Assembly: GCF_001632775.1 (NCBI RefSeq)
Contig: NZ_CP015249.1
Span: forward strand, 2,894,686 to 2,958,685
DNA: 64,000 nucleotides
Direction: 5' to 3'
Origin: Dokdonella koreensis DS-123
GTDB lineage: Bacteria; Pseudomonadota; Gammaproteobacteria; Xanthomonadales; Rhodanobacteraceae
The notes beneath the pieces were generated by a model. That model was given only the letters and a program-made list of their open reading frames with translations. It did not search any database and had not been told where the DNA came from. The position numbers and the translations under genes are program-made. Numbering within the stretch: the first letter of the stretch is position 1; each line of letters opens with the position of its first letter. This document shows, piece by piece, positions 11,715 to 20,407 of this stretch.

Positions 11715-12842
11715 ATGCCATCCCCACCGCCGACGCTGCTCGGCGGGGTATCCGCTGCAGCAGCGGCACCGGCCGCGCGACTCCGGTTCGACAGCGACCG
11801 GCGTTTCCAGAACCGCCTGCAACACCACGTGGACGCCTACTTCAGCACCCGCGGCCGCCGCCCACGCGACGTTCCGTGGATGTACGCCAAGACGGCGCTG
11901 ATCCTGGCCGTCTTCGCGCTCAGCTATGGCTTGCTGGTCTTCGCCTCGCCCACCTGGTGGCAGGGCCTGCTGCTGGCCGTGGTGCTCGGCATCGCCATCG
12001 CGCAGATCGGCTTCAACATCCAGCACGACGGTGGCCATCAGGCCTATTCGCGCCATCGCTGGATCAACCGCGCGATGGCCGCCACGCTGGACCTGATCGG
12101 TGGCAGTTCGTACGTGTGGCACTGGAAGCACACCGTGTTTCACCACACCTACGCCAATATCGCCGGCCACGACAGCGACATCGACCTGGGCATTCTTGCG
12201 CGTCTGGCGCCGGCCCAGCGACGCCGGTCGTTCCACCGCTGGCAGCACATCTATCTATGGGCGCTGTACGGCTTCACCGCCCTGCGCTGGCATTTCTACG
12301 GCGACTTCCGCGACCTCATCACCGGCCGCATCGGCGACCGCCCGTTCCCGCGGCCGCGCGGTGCGGACCTCGCCCTGCTGATCGGCGGCAAGGTCGCATT
12401 CGTGACGCTGGCCTTCGTGCTGCCGCTGGCCTTCCATCCCCCCGGCATCGTGGCACTCACCTACCTGATCGCCGTCGCCGTCACCGGCCTGCTGCTGGCA
12501 CTGGTATTCCAGTTGGCGCACCTCGTGGAGGGCGCCCAGTTTCCGGTGCCGCCCGCCGATACCCAGGCGATGCCCGTTCCCTGGGCTGTCCACCAGGTCG
12601 GCAGCACGGTCGACTTCGCCCGCGACAACCGGCTGCTGACCGAACTGACCGGCGGCCTCAACTTCCAGGTCGAGCATCACCTGTTCGCGCGCATCTGCCA
12701 TCTCCACTATCCCGCCCTCGCGCCGCTGGTCGAGGAAACCTGCCGCGAGTTCGGCATCCGCTACCGGCATCATCCCACGCTGCGCGAAAGCGTCCGGTCG
12801 CATTTCCGCTGGCTGCGGCAGATGGGACGCGGGCCAGACTGA
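11715..12842 (+). CDS. Membrane fatty acid desaturase
   Basis: Encodes 375 residues from MPSPPPTLLGG. The three His boxes of membrane di-iron desaturases are present: HDGGH, HTVFHH and QVEHHLF. In the third box Gln replaces the first His, a feature typical of front-end desaturases (delta-5/6 type). No cytochrome b5 domain is fused. About four membrane segments are visible (for example LILAVFALSYGLLVFA and ALTYLIAVAVTGLLLALVF). It should insert a double bond into an acyl chain in the inner membrane; position and substrate are unknown. In-frame codons upstream to 11529 are low-complexity and probably not translated. It appears to be a single-gene unit. Confidence 0.9.
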   Translation: MPSPPPTLLGGVSAAAAAPAARLRFDSDRRFQNRLQHHVDAYFSTRGRRPRDVPWMYAKTALILAVFALSYGLLVFASPTWWQGLLLAVVLGIAIAQIGFNIQHDGGHQAYSRHRWINRAMAATLDLIGGSSYVWHWKHTVFHHTYANIAGHDSDIDLGILARLAPAQRRRSFHRWQHIYLWALYGFTALRWHFYGDFRDLITGRIGDRPFPRPRGADLALLIGGKVAFVTLAFVLPLAFHPPGIVALTYLIAVAVTGLLLALVFQLAHLVEGAQFPVPPADTQAMPVPWAVHQVGSTVDFARDNRLLTELTGGLNFQVEHHLFARICHLHYPALAPLVEETCREFGIRYRHHPTLRESVRSHFRWLRQMGRGPD

Positions 12843-13005
12843 CAGCGGTCGGCGGCACGGAGAAATCCACGGCTGGCTGCGGGTCCGCGCACGGCTATCG
12901 GCCGTCCGCTCATCCCCCAAACCTCGGGCTGGCGGCCTGCCATGCAGGCGTCGCGCCGCCATCGTGCCACCTTTGGCGAGACCGGCGTCGGTAGCCTGCA
13001 CCCGC

Positions 13006-13257
13006 TCAGCGCGACGCCGGACGCCAGCCGGCGCCCTTCACGCAGGTATCGATCTCCCGCAGCAGGTGCTGAAAGTTCTCGGCCAGCGCCGGGATGGGGA
13101 TCGCCAGCGTGGTCTCCGGCCGGTCGTCCGCCGCCGACCGCGGTGCCGCCAGCAGGGCCAGCAGGCGCACGCGCTCACGCAGTTGCATCAGCGCCACGTA
13201 GGCGTCCTCGGAAAGCAGGTAGTGGCCGGCCACCGCCGGCGGGTCCAGCGTGCTCAT
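13006..13257 (-). CDS. XAC0095-like small protein
   Basis: Encodes about 83 residues (MSTLDPPAVAGHYLLSEDAYVALMQLRERVRLLALLAAPR...). The pattern YLLSEDAYVALMQLRERVRLLALLA followed by a Pro-containing middle and a C-terminal helix (ALAENFQHLLREI) resembles the XAC0095 family of small Xanthomonadales proteins, whose function is not known to me. GAGG precedes two close ATGs; 13257 has the better spacing (8 bases) and 13263 is the alternative. The family name is from memory of the pattern and should be treated as tentative. Confidence 0.6.
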   Translation of the reverse strand: MSTLDPPAVAGHYLLSEDAYVALMQLRERVRLLALLAAPRSAADDRPETTLAIPIPALAENFQHLLREIDTCVKGAGWRPASR

Positions 13258-13394
13258 GTTCATATCCTCGGACCGGAGGCGAGACACCCTACCCTGCGCC
13301 CGCGCCGCGTCGATGGCTCGACGCCGTGCCTGCGTACTACGGCTAGGAACTTCGCTTGTGTCTCGTCAACCGGCGCGCACTACGCCCCCACTGA

Positions 13395-13601
13395 CTAATC
13401 AAATGCCAAATAGATAATTGCAATACCAAGCACTACATTAAGTATTCGCATTAAATTTCGAGAAAGAAAAATCCTTAGCAGCGAATGCGTATAGAATAGA
13501 GCCATACTTCTCGGCGGGTCATTTATAATTTTTAGATTTAAAATTCCCCCAACGACAAGAAATATGCCGAACAAAAAGAAAATTATTCTTCCCGAACTCA
13601 T
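13395..13601 (-). CDS. Small membrane protein behind the RHS tip, candidate immunity protein
   Basis: Encodes 68 residues starting MSSGRIIFFLFGIFLVVGG. Two hydrophobic segments are visible: about residues 6-22 and a C-terminal one (ILNVVLGIAIIYLAF). They are separated by a basic loop (SLLRIFLSRNLMR). The ATG lies one base after the TGA of the RHS gene, so it is translationally coupled to the variable tip. Its DNA is very AT-rich: I count 85 G+C in the 240 bases 13,381-13,620, in a genome near two-thirds G+C. Position and composition match immunity genes of polymorphic toxins, and a membrane location would suit a toxin acting on the membrane or periplasm. I recognise no family. Longer starts up to 13637 overlap the RHS gene and are less likely. 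Confidence 0.65.
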   Translation of the reverse strand: MSSGRIIFFLFGIFLVVGGILNLKIINDPPRSMALFYTHSLLRIFLSRNLMRILNVVLGIAIIYLAFD

Positions 13602-13602
13602 C

Positions 13603-16600
13603 TCATTCAGAGAAATTAACTGGCATCCCAACACCAAAACCCAGATTCACGCAAATTTCCTCATCGTTCGCAGTGCTCACCCCAAGCCTCCTGCCAATAC
13701 CAAACGATGCTGTTTCGAATTTGCTGCCAAACAAGGTAATAACAGGGATACGCTCTCTGCAATTCTCTGGCTTGCAACAACGCACAAGCGTGAACCCTAC
13801 CTCCGGGAGAAGATTGCCATCACTACTCATCTCCCAAGTCGGATACTCCCAATTTATATTCCAAAACCATGTTGCCATGGAAACGAAAGTCCGACAGCCC
13901 CTATCTCTGTTGTCAGGAGGCGGAATTATAGGCACATCAGTCCTACAGTATTTTGTGCCGCACATCTGCTCTTTTCCATTGCTGTCAACAAAATTGACAG
14001 GAGATGCCTGCACATATGAATACGTACTACTACCCCCTTTTAGTCCAATAGAATCGCTCTCCACATACCGCCCCGTGCCCGGTTCGTAATCGCGGAAGTA
14101 GTTGTAATGTAGCCCGGTCTCGGCATCGTAGGCCTGCCCCGGGTAGCGCAGGTTCAGCGTCAGCGGATCGCTGGCCGGCAGCGTCGGCGCGTGCTCGCCG
14201 AAGGCGGTGCCGAAGAAATTCCACTGCCAGCGCCAGGCCTTACTGGCCGGATCGACCGCCAGCCGCGGCGTGCCCAGGTGATCGGTCTCCAGGTACACCA
14301 GCGCGCCGCCGGCATTGACCGCCACCGGCAGGTCATCCAGGTAGAGGTATTCCTGCAGCTGCGGCGCCGTACCGAGCCCGCCCAGGCTGTCCGTCAGGCT
14401 GTACAGCCGCCTGCCGGCCTCGTCGTAGGCCACGTCCTCGCGCGTGGCCGTCCGCAGCTTGGTGACCCGCTCGCCACGGCCGTTGTACTGGTAACCGATC
14501 GTCTCGCTGCCGACGGTCGCCGTCGCCAGCCGGTTGCGGTCGTCGTAGGTCATCGCCGCGAACGGCGCTCCGGTCAGGTTGCCGTTGGCGTCATGGGTGC
14601 GGCTGACGCCGCCGACGCTGGCGAGGTGGTGCGTGCTGGCGGTGTACGTGTACGCCTCGGTGGGGTTGGTCCCGACCGTCTTGCCGAGCCGGTCGCCGGT
14701 CGGGCCGTACGTGAACGCCTCGATCAGGTCGGCGTTGCCGTCGCGGACTTCCTTCAGCCGGTACAGCCGGTCGTAGCCGTAGGTGATCTTCGGCGTCGGG
14801 CTGCCGATGGCATCGGTACCGGCAATGATGTTGCCCATCACATCGACGGTCAGCTCCAGGTTGAGGCCACCGGTGACGCTGCTGGCGACGTGGTCGATCG
14901 CGTAGTCCTGGTCGTAGGTCTTGGTCAGCGTACGGCCGTTGCCGAAGGTCAGCACGTTCAACGGACCGAACGGGTAGTAGGTCGCATTGCTGACGACTAT
15001 CTGCGGCGTGGCACTGGCGTTGGCCTTCCAGGTCAGGCCGGTCACCTGCCCGATCGCATTGCGCGTGTAGCTGACGATGGCGCCGCTCGGGTAGGTCAGG
15101 CCGGCCAGCCGGTCGGCCTTCGTCCAGGTGTAGCTGACCGTCAGCGTGGTGGTGCTGGTGACCTGGGTCTTCTTCGTGATGTTGCCGCGGCGGTCGTAGC
15201 AGTAGGTGGCGCTACCGCTGGCGTCGGTGATCCGCGTCAGCCGCCCGGCCGGGTAGGAACCGCTGCAACCGGTGGTGCCGTCGGCCTGGTCGTAGGCGAA
15301 GCTCGTGTCCAGGCTGCTGGTGGGGTAGCTGATGCCGGTCAGGCGATTGAGGGCATCGTAGGTGTAGGTGGTCGTGATGCCGCGGGCGTCGGTCTGGGTA
15401 CGGCGATTGCCGGCGGCGTCATAGGTATAGGCGGTGCTGCCGGTGTCCGGGCTCGACAGGCCGGTCTGATTGTTGAGGCCGTCGTAGGTGTAGCTGGTCG
15501 TCAGGCCGTCCGGGTCGGTGACGCTGACCAGGTTATCGCGCGCGTCGTAGCCATAGCCGGTGGTGGTGTCGCGGGTGGCCGGATCGGGCCCCAGGTAGTC
15601 CTGGATCGTCTGCGTCAGCCGGTTCAGCGGGTCGTAGCTCTGCCGCGTCTCGACACCGAGCCCGTCCACGCTCTGGGTGGGGTTGCCGTTGAGGTCGTAG
15701 CCACCGACGGCCGGCCAGGTCTGGGTGGCCTGGCTCTGGGCGTTGAGTTGGGCGGTCAGCTGGCCGAGTTGGTCGTAGGTCCGCCGCAGCGTGCGCGTGA
15801 CCGCGCTCGCGCCGGTCCGCGTCTCCTCGATCCGCCGGTTACCGGCGCCGTCCAGGCAGTCCGCCGTACCGGCGCCGGCGGGGCAGTAGTCGAGCGTGTT
15901 GCCGAGGTTGTCGGTGACGCTGACCAACCGGTGGGCGGTGTCGTAGCCGTAGTCGAGGTAGCTGCCGTCCGGCTGGGTCACCCGGGTGACGTTGCCGACG
16001 GCGTCGTAGGCCAGCGTGGTGGTGGTGTCGTCGGCGGAGGGGAGCCCGCTGGCATTGGCGCGCACCGTGCGTGTCAGCAGCCAGCCGCGCGAGTGGTACG
16101 TGAAGTCGCTCAGCGTGCCGTTGGCGTCCTTAGCTCGCGTGATGCGGCCGTTCTTGTCGTAGCTGACGGTCTCGGCGACCTGGCCGAGCGCATTGGTGAC
16201 CTTCCATAGGTCGCCCTTGCGGTAGCTGCAGGCACCGGCGCTGGCGCAGGTCGGATCTTCGGTCTGCCGGTACGTATAGGTGGTCAGGTCGTCGAGGCCG
16301 CCCATGCCCGGATCGGCCGTGGCCCGCGGGCCGTTGACCGACAACAGCAATCCGACCAGCGGGCAGGTGCCGGCCGTGACGCCACCCGACTCGCAGTAGG
16401 TCATCACCGTGCGGCGCACCTTCGCGCCCGCCGGCGGCGCCGTGGTCGCGCTGCAGGTGTAGGCCATCGCCGCGGTATCGGCGGGGTCGAGCTCGCAGGC
16501 GGCCGTCACCTGGCCGCGGGCGTTGTAGGCCCATTGCGTGCGCGCCTGCAAAGCGCTGGCAGCGTCATAGGCGCGCTTCTCGGTCGGCACGTTCAGCGTG

Positions 16601-18375
16601 CTGTGCCAGTCGGTCTGCGTCGTGCGCTTGGCCGAGCCGGGGCCCGTCGCCGTGGCCGCCTCGATCCGCTGCGTCTCCAGGCCGCGTGTGTTGTAGCTGT
16701 AGTCGGTGACGGTACCGCCGTAGTCGGTCGCCTGGTCGCGGTTGCCGTTGGCGTCGTACGTCACGCTGGTGCTGGCGATCACCGACGAGCAGGTTGCGTT
16801 CGCGCAGCGGTCCTCGCCGGCGTCGCGCAGGATGCCGTTGACGGCAGCGAACTTCTTGCGCCGCGTCTGGCCCAGGGCATCGGTCGTGCGCGTCCACGAC
16901 GTCGCCGTCATGTAGTTACCCGAGAACACCAAGGTCAGCTTGTTGGCATTCGCGTTGCCGTGCCATTCCTCATAGGCGCGGCCGCTAGCGTCGTACTTGT
17001 ACGACGCGTAACGGTTGCCATTTTCGTCAACGATGCCGGTCAACCGCTCCCAATAGGAGTTGGAACCCGCAGCATAACCCGGCTCGTTGTACAAATACCC
17101 CCGGGTAGACGGACTAACTCCAGGGCGATCGACGAATGCCAAGCGCTTCCATTTATCGTAGCGGTACTCGGTGACTTCCCCATCCGGGCCAATCATCTGT
17201 GTAATAAGCGAGTGCGCGTCGTAGCGCAACTCCAATGCACGCCCGGTCCAGTCCTGGACCTTGATGAGTAGACCCGAAGCCGGCGCTACCGAAACCGGTG
17301 TCGAACCATCGCTGTAGGTCAAGGTCGTCACCAGCCCGGCCTTGGTCGTGATCGACTGCAGCCTGCCGGTATCGTCGTATAGCTCCACCGTGTCTGCGGC
17401 ATCGACATAGCGCCAACCGGTTGTGATACCGCCGCTGGTCAACTCGATCAAGGATTCGGACTTGTCGTTGCGACCCGCCCAGATACCGCCAACCCACTTG
17501 AAATGGCGGTAGTCGCCGTTCGGCTGAACGACGTAGGCTACTGATTCCTCCGAAGGAGAGGCCGCCAGTTGCACTACGACACTACGCTGCCATACGTGAC
17601 GCCAAACAGCACCAAAACCATCTCTTGGCAAATCTAAATGGGGAGCACTGTAGAACCCAACACTAGAATAATAGCGAGCAAACTCAAGCGATGAGCTGCT
17701 CGCAGCCATCAAATCAAACTCAATCTGTGTCTTTTGTCCGCCCGCGCACTGAATAGGATTGCCTACCGGGCAAGCCTCCGGCTTGTATCTAATACAGGAC
17801 TCGACCCCATTATAATAATGATGTGAATATCCAGATGAACAATAAACATAACGCACACAACTAGACTCGGCCCTACCAGGACGGAGCGCAGGAGTGCACA
17901 TTCCGCTACCCCAATTAAAAAATGCGTAGGTCACATCTTGCCGGAATCGCATATTGACATCCAGCCCCATATCCTGCGCACGGGGCAATATTTCTATGCG
18001 ATTACTCCGATAAGGGCCATAGCAAAGAACGGTGTCACCCACTGTGCCTGGCGGATATTTAACTGGCGCGTACGCATCGGCGAACGCCCATGCCTCGTCT
18101 ATGCTGCATGTCTTTATGACATCTCCGGGCCCAATACCTTGGCCGTTATCGTAATACCTGCAAGGTGCGCTGCTGACCAGCATATCCGGATAGTTGCTTC
18201 CACACTCCCAAGGAGTTGCTTCGGGCCCTCGACACTCGGCCGCCCCGCCATTTATGAAGCAATCTTGCGCATAGGCAAGTTGAGACCCATCCCAAAAGAA
18301 AGTTACAACAATCAATATCAGCGTCGCACGCACTCTTCCTAAGAATTCGCCCGCCGCCATTGAACAAATACTCAT
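13603..18375 (-). CDS. Secreted RHS/YD-repeat protein with variable C-terminal tip
   Basis: About 1590 residues. The start at MSICSMAAGEFLGRV is favoured by a G-run just before the ATG; 18360 is an alternative. A Sec signal peptide (RATLILIVVTFFW then SQLAYAQD) is followed by a Cys-rich N-terminal region, then a DUF6531-like entry segment (PIQCAGGQKTQIEFDL). Dozens of YD repeats follow (YDANGNRDQ, YDALNRLTGI, YDQLGQLTAQ). The RHS core runs to GLHYNYFRDYEPGTGRYVE. The last 120 or so residues, from about DSNGKEQMCGTKYC, are a tip rich in Cys (CCKPENC) and Trp. RHS cores form a shell around a C-terminal toxin, and by analogy this tip is the effector candidate. G+C falls sharply at the core/tip junction (near 14,060) and is also low in the N-terminal 250 codons. 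No PAAR, VgrG or T6SS gene is present, so the signal peptide implies Sec export. Confidence 0.9.
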   Translation of the reverse strand: MSICSMAAGEFLGRVRATLILIVVTFFWDGSQLAYAQDCFINGGAAECRGPEATPWECGSNYPDMLVSSAPCRYYDNGQGIGPGDVIKTCSIDEAWAFADAYAPVKYPPGTVGDTVLCYGPYRSNRIEILPRAQDMGLDVNMRFRQDVTYAFFNWGSGMCTPALRPGRAESSCVRYVYCSSGYSHHYYNGVESCIRYKPEACPVGNPIQCAGGQKTQIEFDLMAASSSSLEFARYYSSVGFYSAPHLDLPRDGFGAVWRHVWQRSVVVQLAASPSEESVAYVVQPNGDYRHFKWVGGIWAGRNDKSESLIELTSGGITTGWRYVDAADTVELYDDTGRLQSITTKAGLVTTLTYSDGSTPVSVAPASGLLIKVQDWTGRALELRYDAHSLITQMIGPDGEVTEYRYDKWKRLAFVDRPGVSPSTRGYLYNEPGYAAGSNSYWERLTGIVDENGNRYASYKYDASGRAYEEWHGNANANKLTLVFSGNYMTATSWTRTTDALGQTRRKKFAAVNGILRDAGEDRCANATCSSVIASTSVTYDANGNRDQATDYGGTVTDYSYNTRGLETQRIEAATATGPGSAKRTTQTDWHSTLNVPTEKRAYDAASALQARTQWAYNARGQVTAACELDPADTAAMAYTCSATTAPPAGAKVRRTVMTYCESGGVTAGTCPLVGLLLSVNGPRATADPGMGGLDDLTTYTYRQTEDPTCASAGACSYRKGDLWKVTNALGQVAETVSYDKNGRITRAKDANGTLSDFTYHSRGWLLTRTVRANASGLPSADDTTTTLAYDAVGNVTRVTQPDGSYLDYGYDTAHRLVSVTDNLGNTLDYCPAGAGTADCLDGAGNRRIEETRTGASAVTRTLRRTYDQLGQLTAQLNAQSQATQTWPAVGGYDLNGNPTQSVDGLGVETRQSYDPLNRLTQTIQDYLGPDPATRDTTTGYGYDARDNLVSVTDPDGLTTSYTYDGLNNQTGLSSPDTGSTAYTYDAAGNRRTQTDARGITTTYTYDALNRLTGISYPTSSLDTSFAYDQADGTTGCSGSYPAGRLTRITDASGSATYCYDRRGNITKKTQVTSTTTLTVSYTWTKADRLAGLTYPSGAIVSYTRNAIGQVTGLTWKANASATPQIVVSNATYYPFGPLNVLTFGNGRTLTKTYDQDYAIDHVASSVTGGLNLELTVDVMGNIIAGTDAIGSPTPKITYGYDRLYRLKEVRDGNADLIEAFTYGPTGDRLGKTVGTNPTEAYTYTASTHHLASVGGVSRTHDANGNLTGAPFAAMTYDDRNRLATATVGSETIGYQYNGRGERVTKLRTATREDVAYDEAGRRLYSLTDSLGGLGTAPQLQEYLYLDDLPVAVNAGGALVYLETDHLGTPRLAVDPASKAWRWQWNFFGTAFGEHAPTLPASDPLTLNLRYPGQAYDAETGLHYNYFRDYEPGTGRYVESDSIGLKGGSSTYSYVQASPVNFVDSNGKEQMCGTKYCRTDVPIIPPPDNRDRGCRTFVSMATWFWNINWEYPTWEMSSDGNLLPEVGFTLVRCCKPENCRERIPVITLFGSKFETASFGIGRRLGVSTANDEEICVNLGFGVGMPVNFSE

Positions 18376-18596
18376 TGCCCCCCCACACCGATTCAGAACA
18401 GAGCAAAAACTTGGATGAACTTGCCACAGCCCCCTCAAGAGAGCAACCGATAAGAAACTGGGTCACGCGGAAACAGGACGTCACCCCGTCAGACCAAAAA
18501 AAACCGCCTCCCCCAGCAAACGGAGCCACGCCCTCTTGAAATCGAGCGCTACAACCTGTTTATGCTTCACATCCCCAGAACGACGATCTCTCGCTC

Positions 18597-19337
18597 ATGT
18601 CCCGCTGGAAAGCCGCCTCCATCCACCTGTGCATCAGCCTGGCGATTGGCTTGATCGCCGCCCTGTTGATCTTCGGCGTCTGGTATCCACCCCCGTATGC
18701 ACAGGCCGCCGGCGCCAGTCATCTTGTCTTGCTGCTGCTCGGCGTGGACCTGCTGCTCGGCCCGTTGCTGACGCTGGTGGTGTTCAAGGCCGGGAAGAAG
18801 AGCCTGCGGTTCGACCTCAGCGTCATCGCGCTGGTACAGATCGCGGCCTTGGTCTACGGGCTTTCCATCGTCGTGCGTGCACGCCCGGCCTTCATCGTGG
18901 GCGCTGATGACCGCTTCACGCTGGTCTCGGCCTATGAAGTCGATGCGGCGGATCTGGCGGATGGGCGCGCTCCGCTTTTCCAATCAGCATCATGGACGGG
19001 GCCCCGCTTGGTGGCAGTGCAACGGCCGACAGCTGAAGAGGAAAAGAAGGCCCTGACCGACGACCTCTTCCGTGGCAAGGATCTGGAGTACCTGCCGCGT
19101 CACTACGTCGATTACGAGCAGGAGGCGCCGAATTTGGCTTCTCGCGGGCGCCCGCTGGCCGAACTACGGAACAAGCCGGGCGGCTCCGCCGTTCTTGATG
19201 CCTGGTTGGAGCGCAGCGGACGCAAAGAGGCTGACGCCGTCTACGTCCCGCTTCGCTCGTCCACGAGCGGATTGGCGATGATTCTGGAGCCCCGGAGCGG
19301 GAAGCTCCTGGATGTGCTCCCCATCGACCCCTGGTAG
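18597..19337 (+). CDS. tfpZ: TfpX/TfpZ-family type IV pilin accessory protein
   Basis: Encodes 246 residues. Three N-terminal membrane segments (SIHLCISLAIGLIAALLIFG, HLVLLLLGVDLLLGPLLTLV, FDLSVIALVQIAALVYGL) precede a soluble domain that ends EPRSGKLLDVLPIDPW. This matches the TfpX/TfpZ accessory proteins usually encoded beside their cognate pilin and thought to help its surface assembly. It lies immediately upstream of pilA in the same direction, as in other Xanthomonadales and Pseudomonas pilin loci. The start is the first ATG, after a gap of about 220 bases from the divergent RHS gene. Confidence 0.85.
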   Translation: MSRWKAASIHLCISLAIGLIAALLIFGVWYPPPYAQAAGASHLVLLLLGVDLLLGPLLTLVVFKAGKKSLRFDLSVIALVQIAALVYGLSIVVRARPAFIVGADDRFTLVSAYEVDAADLADGRAPLFQSASWTGPRLVAVQRPTAEEEKKALTDDLFRGKDLEYLPRHYVDYEQEAPNLASRGRPLAELRNKPGGSAVLDAWLERSGRKEADAVYVPLRSSTSGLAMILEPRSGKLLDVLPIDPW

Positions 19338-19667
19338 TCGAAGCGCGCCGTCACGCCCGTGCCCGCTTCGCCCCCGGCCGCCTTACCGCGTATGCGAGCC
19401 ACCGATTGCTCACCGTTACGCACCGGCCTGACACAAGATGTCACTTTCTGACGATCCGCGCGCTCCGTGTCATGCCCTGCCGGAATGCCCAGAGGGCTGA
19501 GACGGGATGAGGATGCTGCGGTGCAGCGCACTGTGATGCAGACACCTTTTTGCAACGATCCGGACGCCCAAGCGTCACCTGAAACATCGGACAATTTATT
19601 GATATATATGGTTTTATTTCTCCTCTGACAGTTTGTAACGACTGCATCGCGCTTTTCTGAACGGGGT

Positions 19668-19683
19668 TGGCATACATGCTGCA
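19668..19683 (+). promoter_or_regulatory. Sigma-54-type promoter of pilA
   Basis: TGGCATACATGCTGCA has GG at 19669-19670 and GC at 19681-19682, exactly 12 bases apart as required for -24/-12 promoters (consensus TGGCAC-N5-TTGCA). Transcription would begin near 19694, giving a leader of about 110 bases before pilA. PilA genes in Pseudomonas and Xanthomonas are driven by sigma-54 and PilR. The PilS/PilR genes are not in this window. The rest of the 469-base gap between tfpZ and pilA holds no gene I can see. Confidence 0.8.
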
Positions 19684-19806
19684 CCATACCCAGCACGCTT
19701 CCGGTAGCAGTCGAAGCGGGCGATAGGGAGGCATCACCGCCCGGCAGGGACCGGAAGGAACTCAGGGGATATCCGGATCAGATCTTTTTTCCAAGAGGAA
19801 ACATCC

Positions 19807-20277
19807 ATGAACTTCAAGAAGACCCAGGGCTTCACGCTGATCGAACTGATGATCGTCGTTGCGATCATCGCCATCCTGGCGGCCATCGCCATCCCGCAGT
19901 ACCAGAACTACGTCATCCGTTCGCAGGTTTCGCGCGTGATGTCGGAATCTGGCCAGCTTCGTACGGCCATCGAGACCTGCATCAACGAAGGCCGGACCGC
20001 GATCGGCAACGCTGCCGGCGAGTGTGATCCGGGTGCGACTGGATCGAACCTTCTCACTGGCGGCAATGCCGCTCCCGGCGTGACCGTTCCTGCCACTGCC
20101 GGCACCGCGCAGATCACCGATCCGCTTACGGATGCCAGCACGATCGTTTCGACCTTTGGCAACAATGCCAATATCTCGATCGCCGGCGATGACCTGACCT
20201 GGACCCGTGATGCTTCGGGTGCGTGGGCCTGCAGCACCGGTGTCGATCCGAAGTGGGCGCCGACCGGTTGCCAGTAA
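19807..20277 (+). CDS. pilA: Type IV major pilin
   Basis: Encodes 156 residues. The 7-residue leader MNFKKTQ then [17 protein letters not shown] gives the prepilin cleavage site after Gly, the methylated Phe and the conserved Glu at +5. A globular domain follows, with a C-terminal disulphide pair (ACSTGVDPKWAPTGC), plus a second Cys pair (TCINEG and GECD). It is processed by the PilD encoded at 23996 and polymerised by PilB/PilC. A strong ribosome site (AGAGGAAA) precedes the ATG. It has a sigma-54-type promoter upstream and a strong terminator after it, so it can be expressed at high level independently of the following pilin gene. Confidence 0.97.
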   Translation: MNFKKTQGFTLIELMIVVAIIAILAAIAIPQYQNYVIRSQVSRVMSESGQLRTAIETCINEGRTAIGNAAGECDPGATGSNLLTGGNAAPGVTVPATAGTAQITDPLTDASTIVSTFGNNANISIAGDDLTWTRDASGAWACSTGVDPKWAPTGCQ

Positions 20278-20329
20278 AACTCGCAGAACAAGCTAACCTG
20301 CTGATTTGATTGGCAGGCCAGGCTTCCAG

Positions 20330-20358
20330 AAGGCCCCCGAATACGGGGGCCTTCTTTA
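20330..20358 (+). terminator. Intrinsic terminator after pilA
   Basis: A 10-bp perfect stem (AAGGCCCCCG and CGGGGGCCTT) with loop AATA is followed by a T-rich run (CTTTATTTT). It lies 52 bases after the pilA stop. Confidence 0.9.
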
Positions 20359-20407
20359 TTTTCCTTACTGGCATGAAATCTGCTGCGCCACGCCAAAGGG
20401 GGAATAA

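Noticed and set aside
13564-14089. Plus-strand frames of about 140 codons opposite the RHS tip
   Set aside because: They are antisense to the continuous RHS frame, begin without ribosome sites and share no pattern with known proteins.
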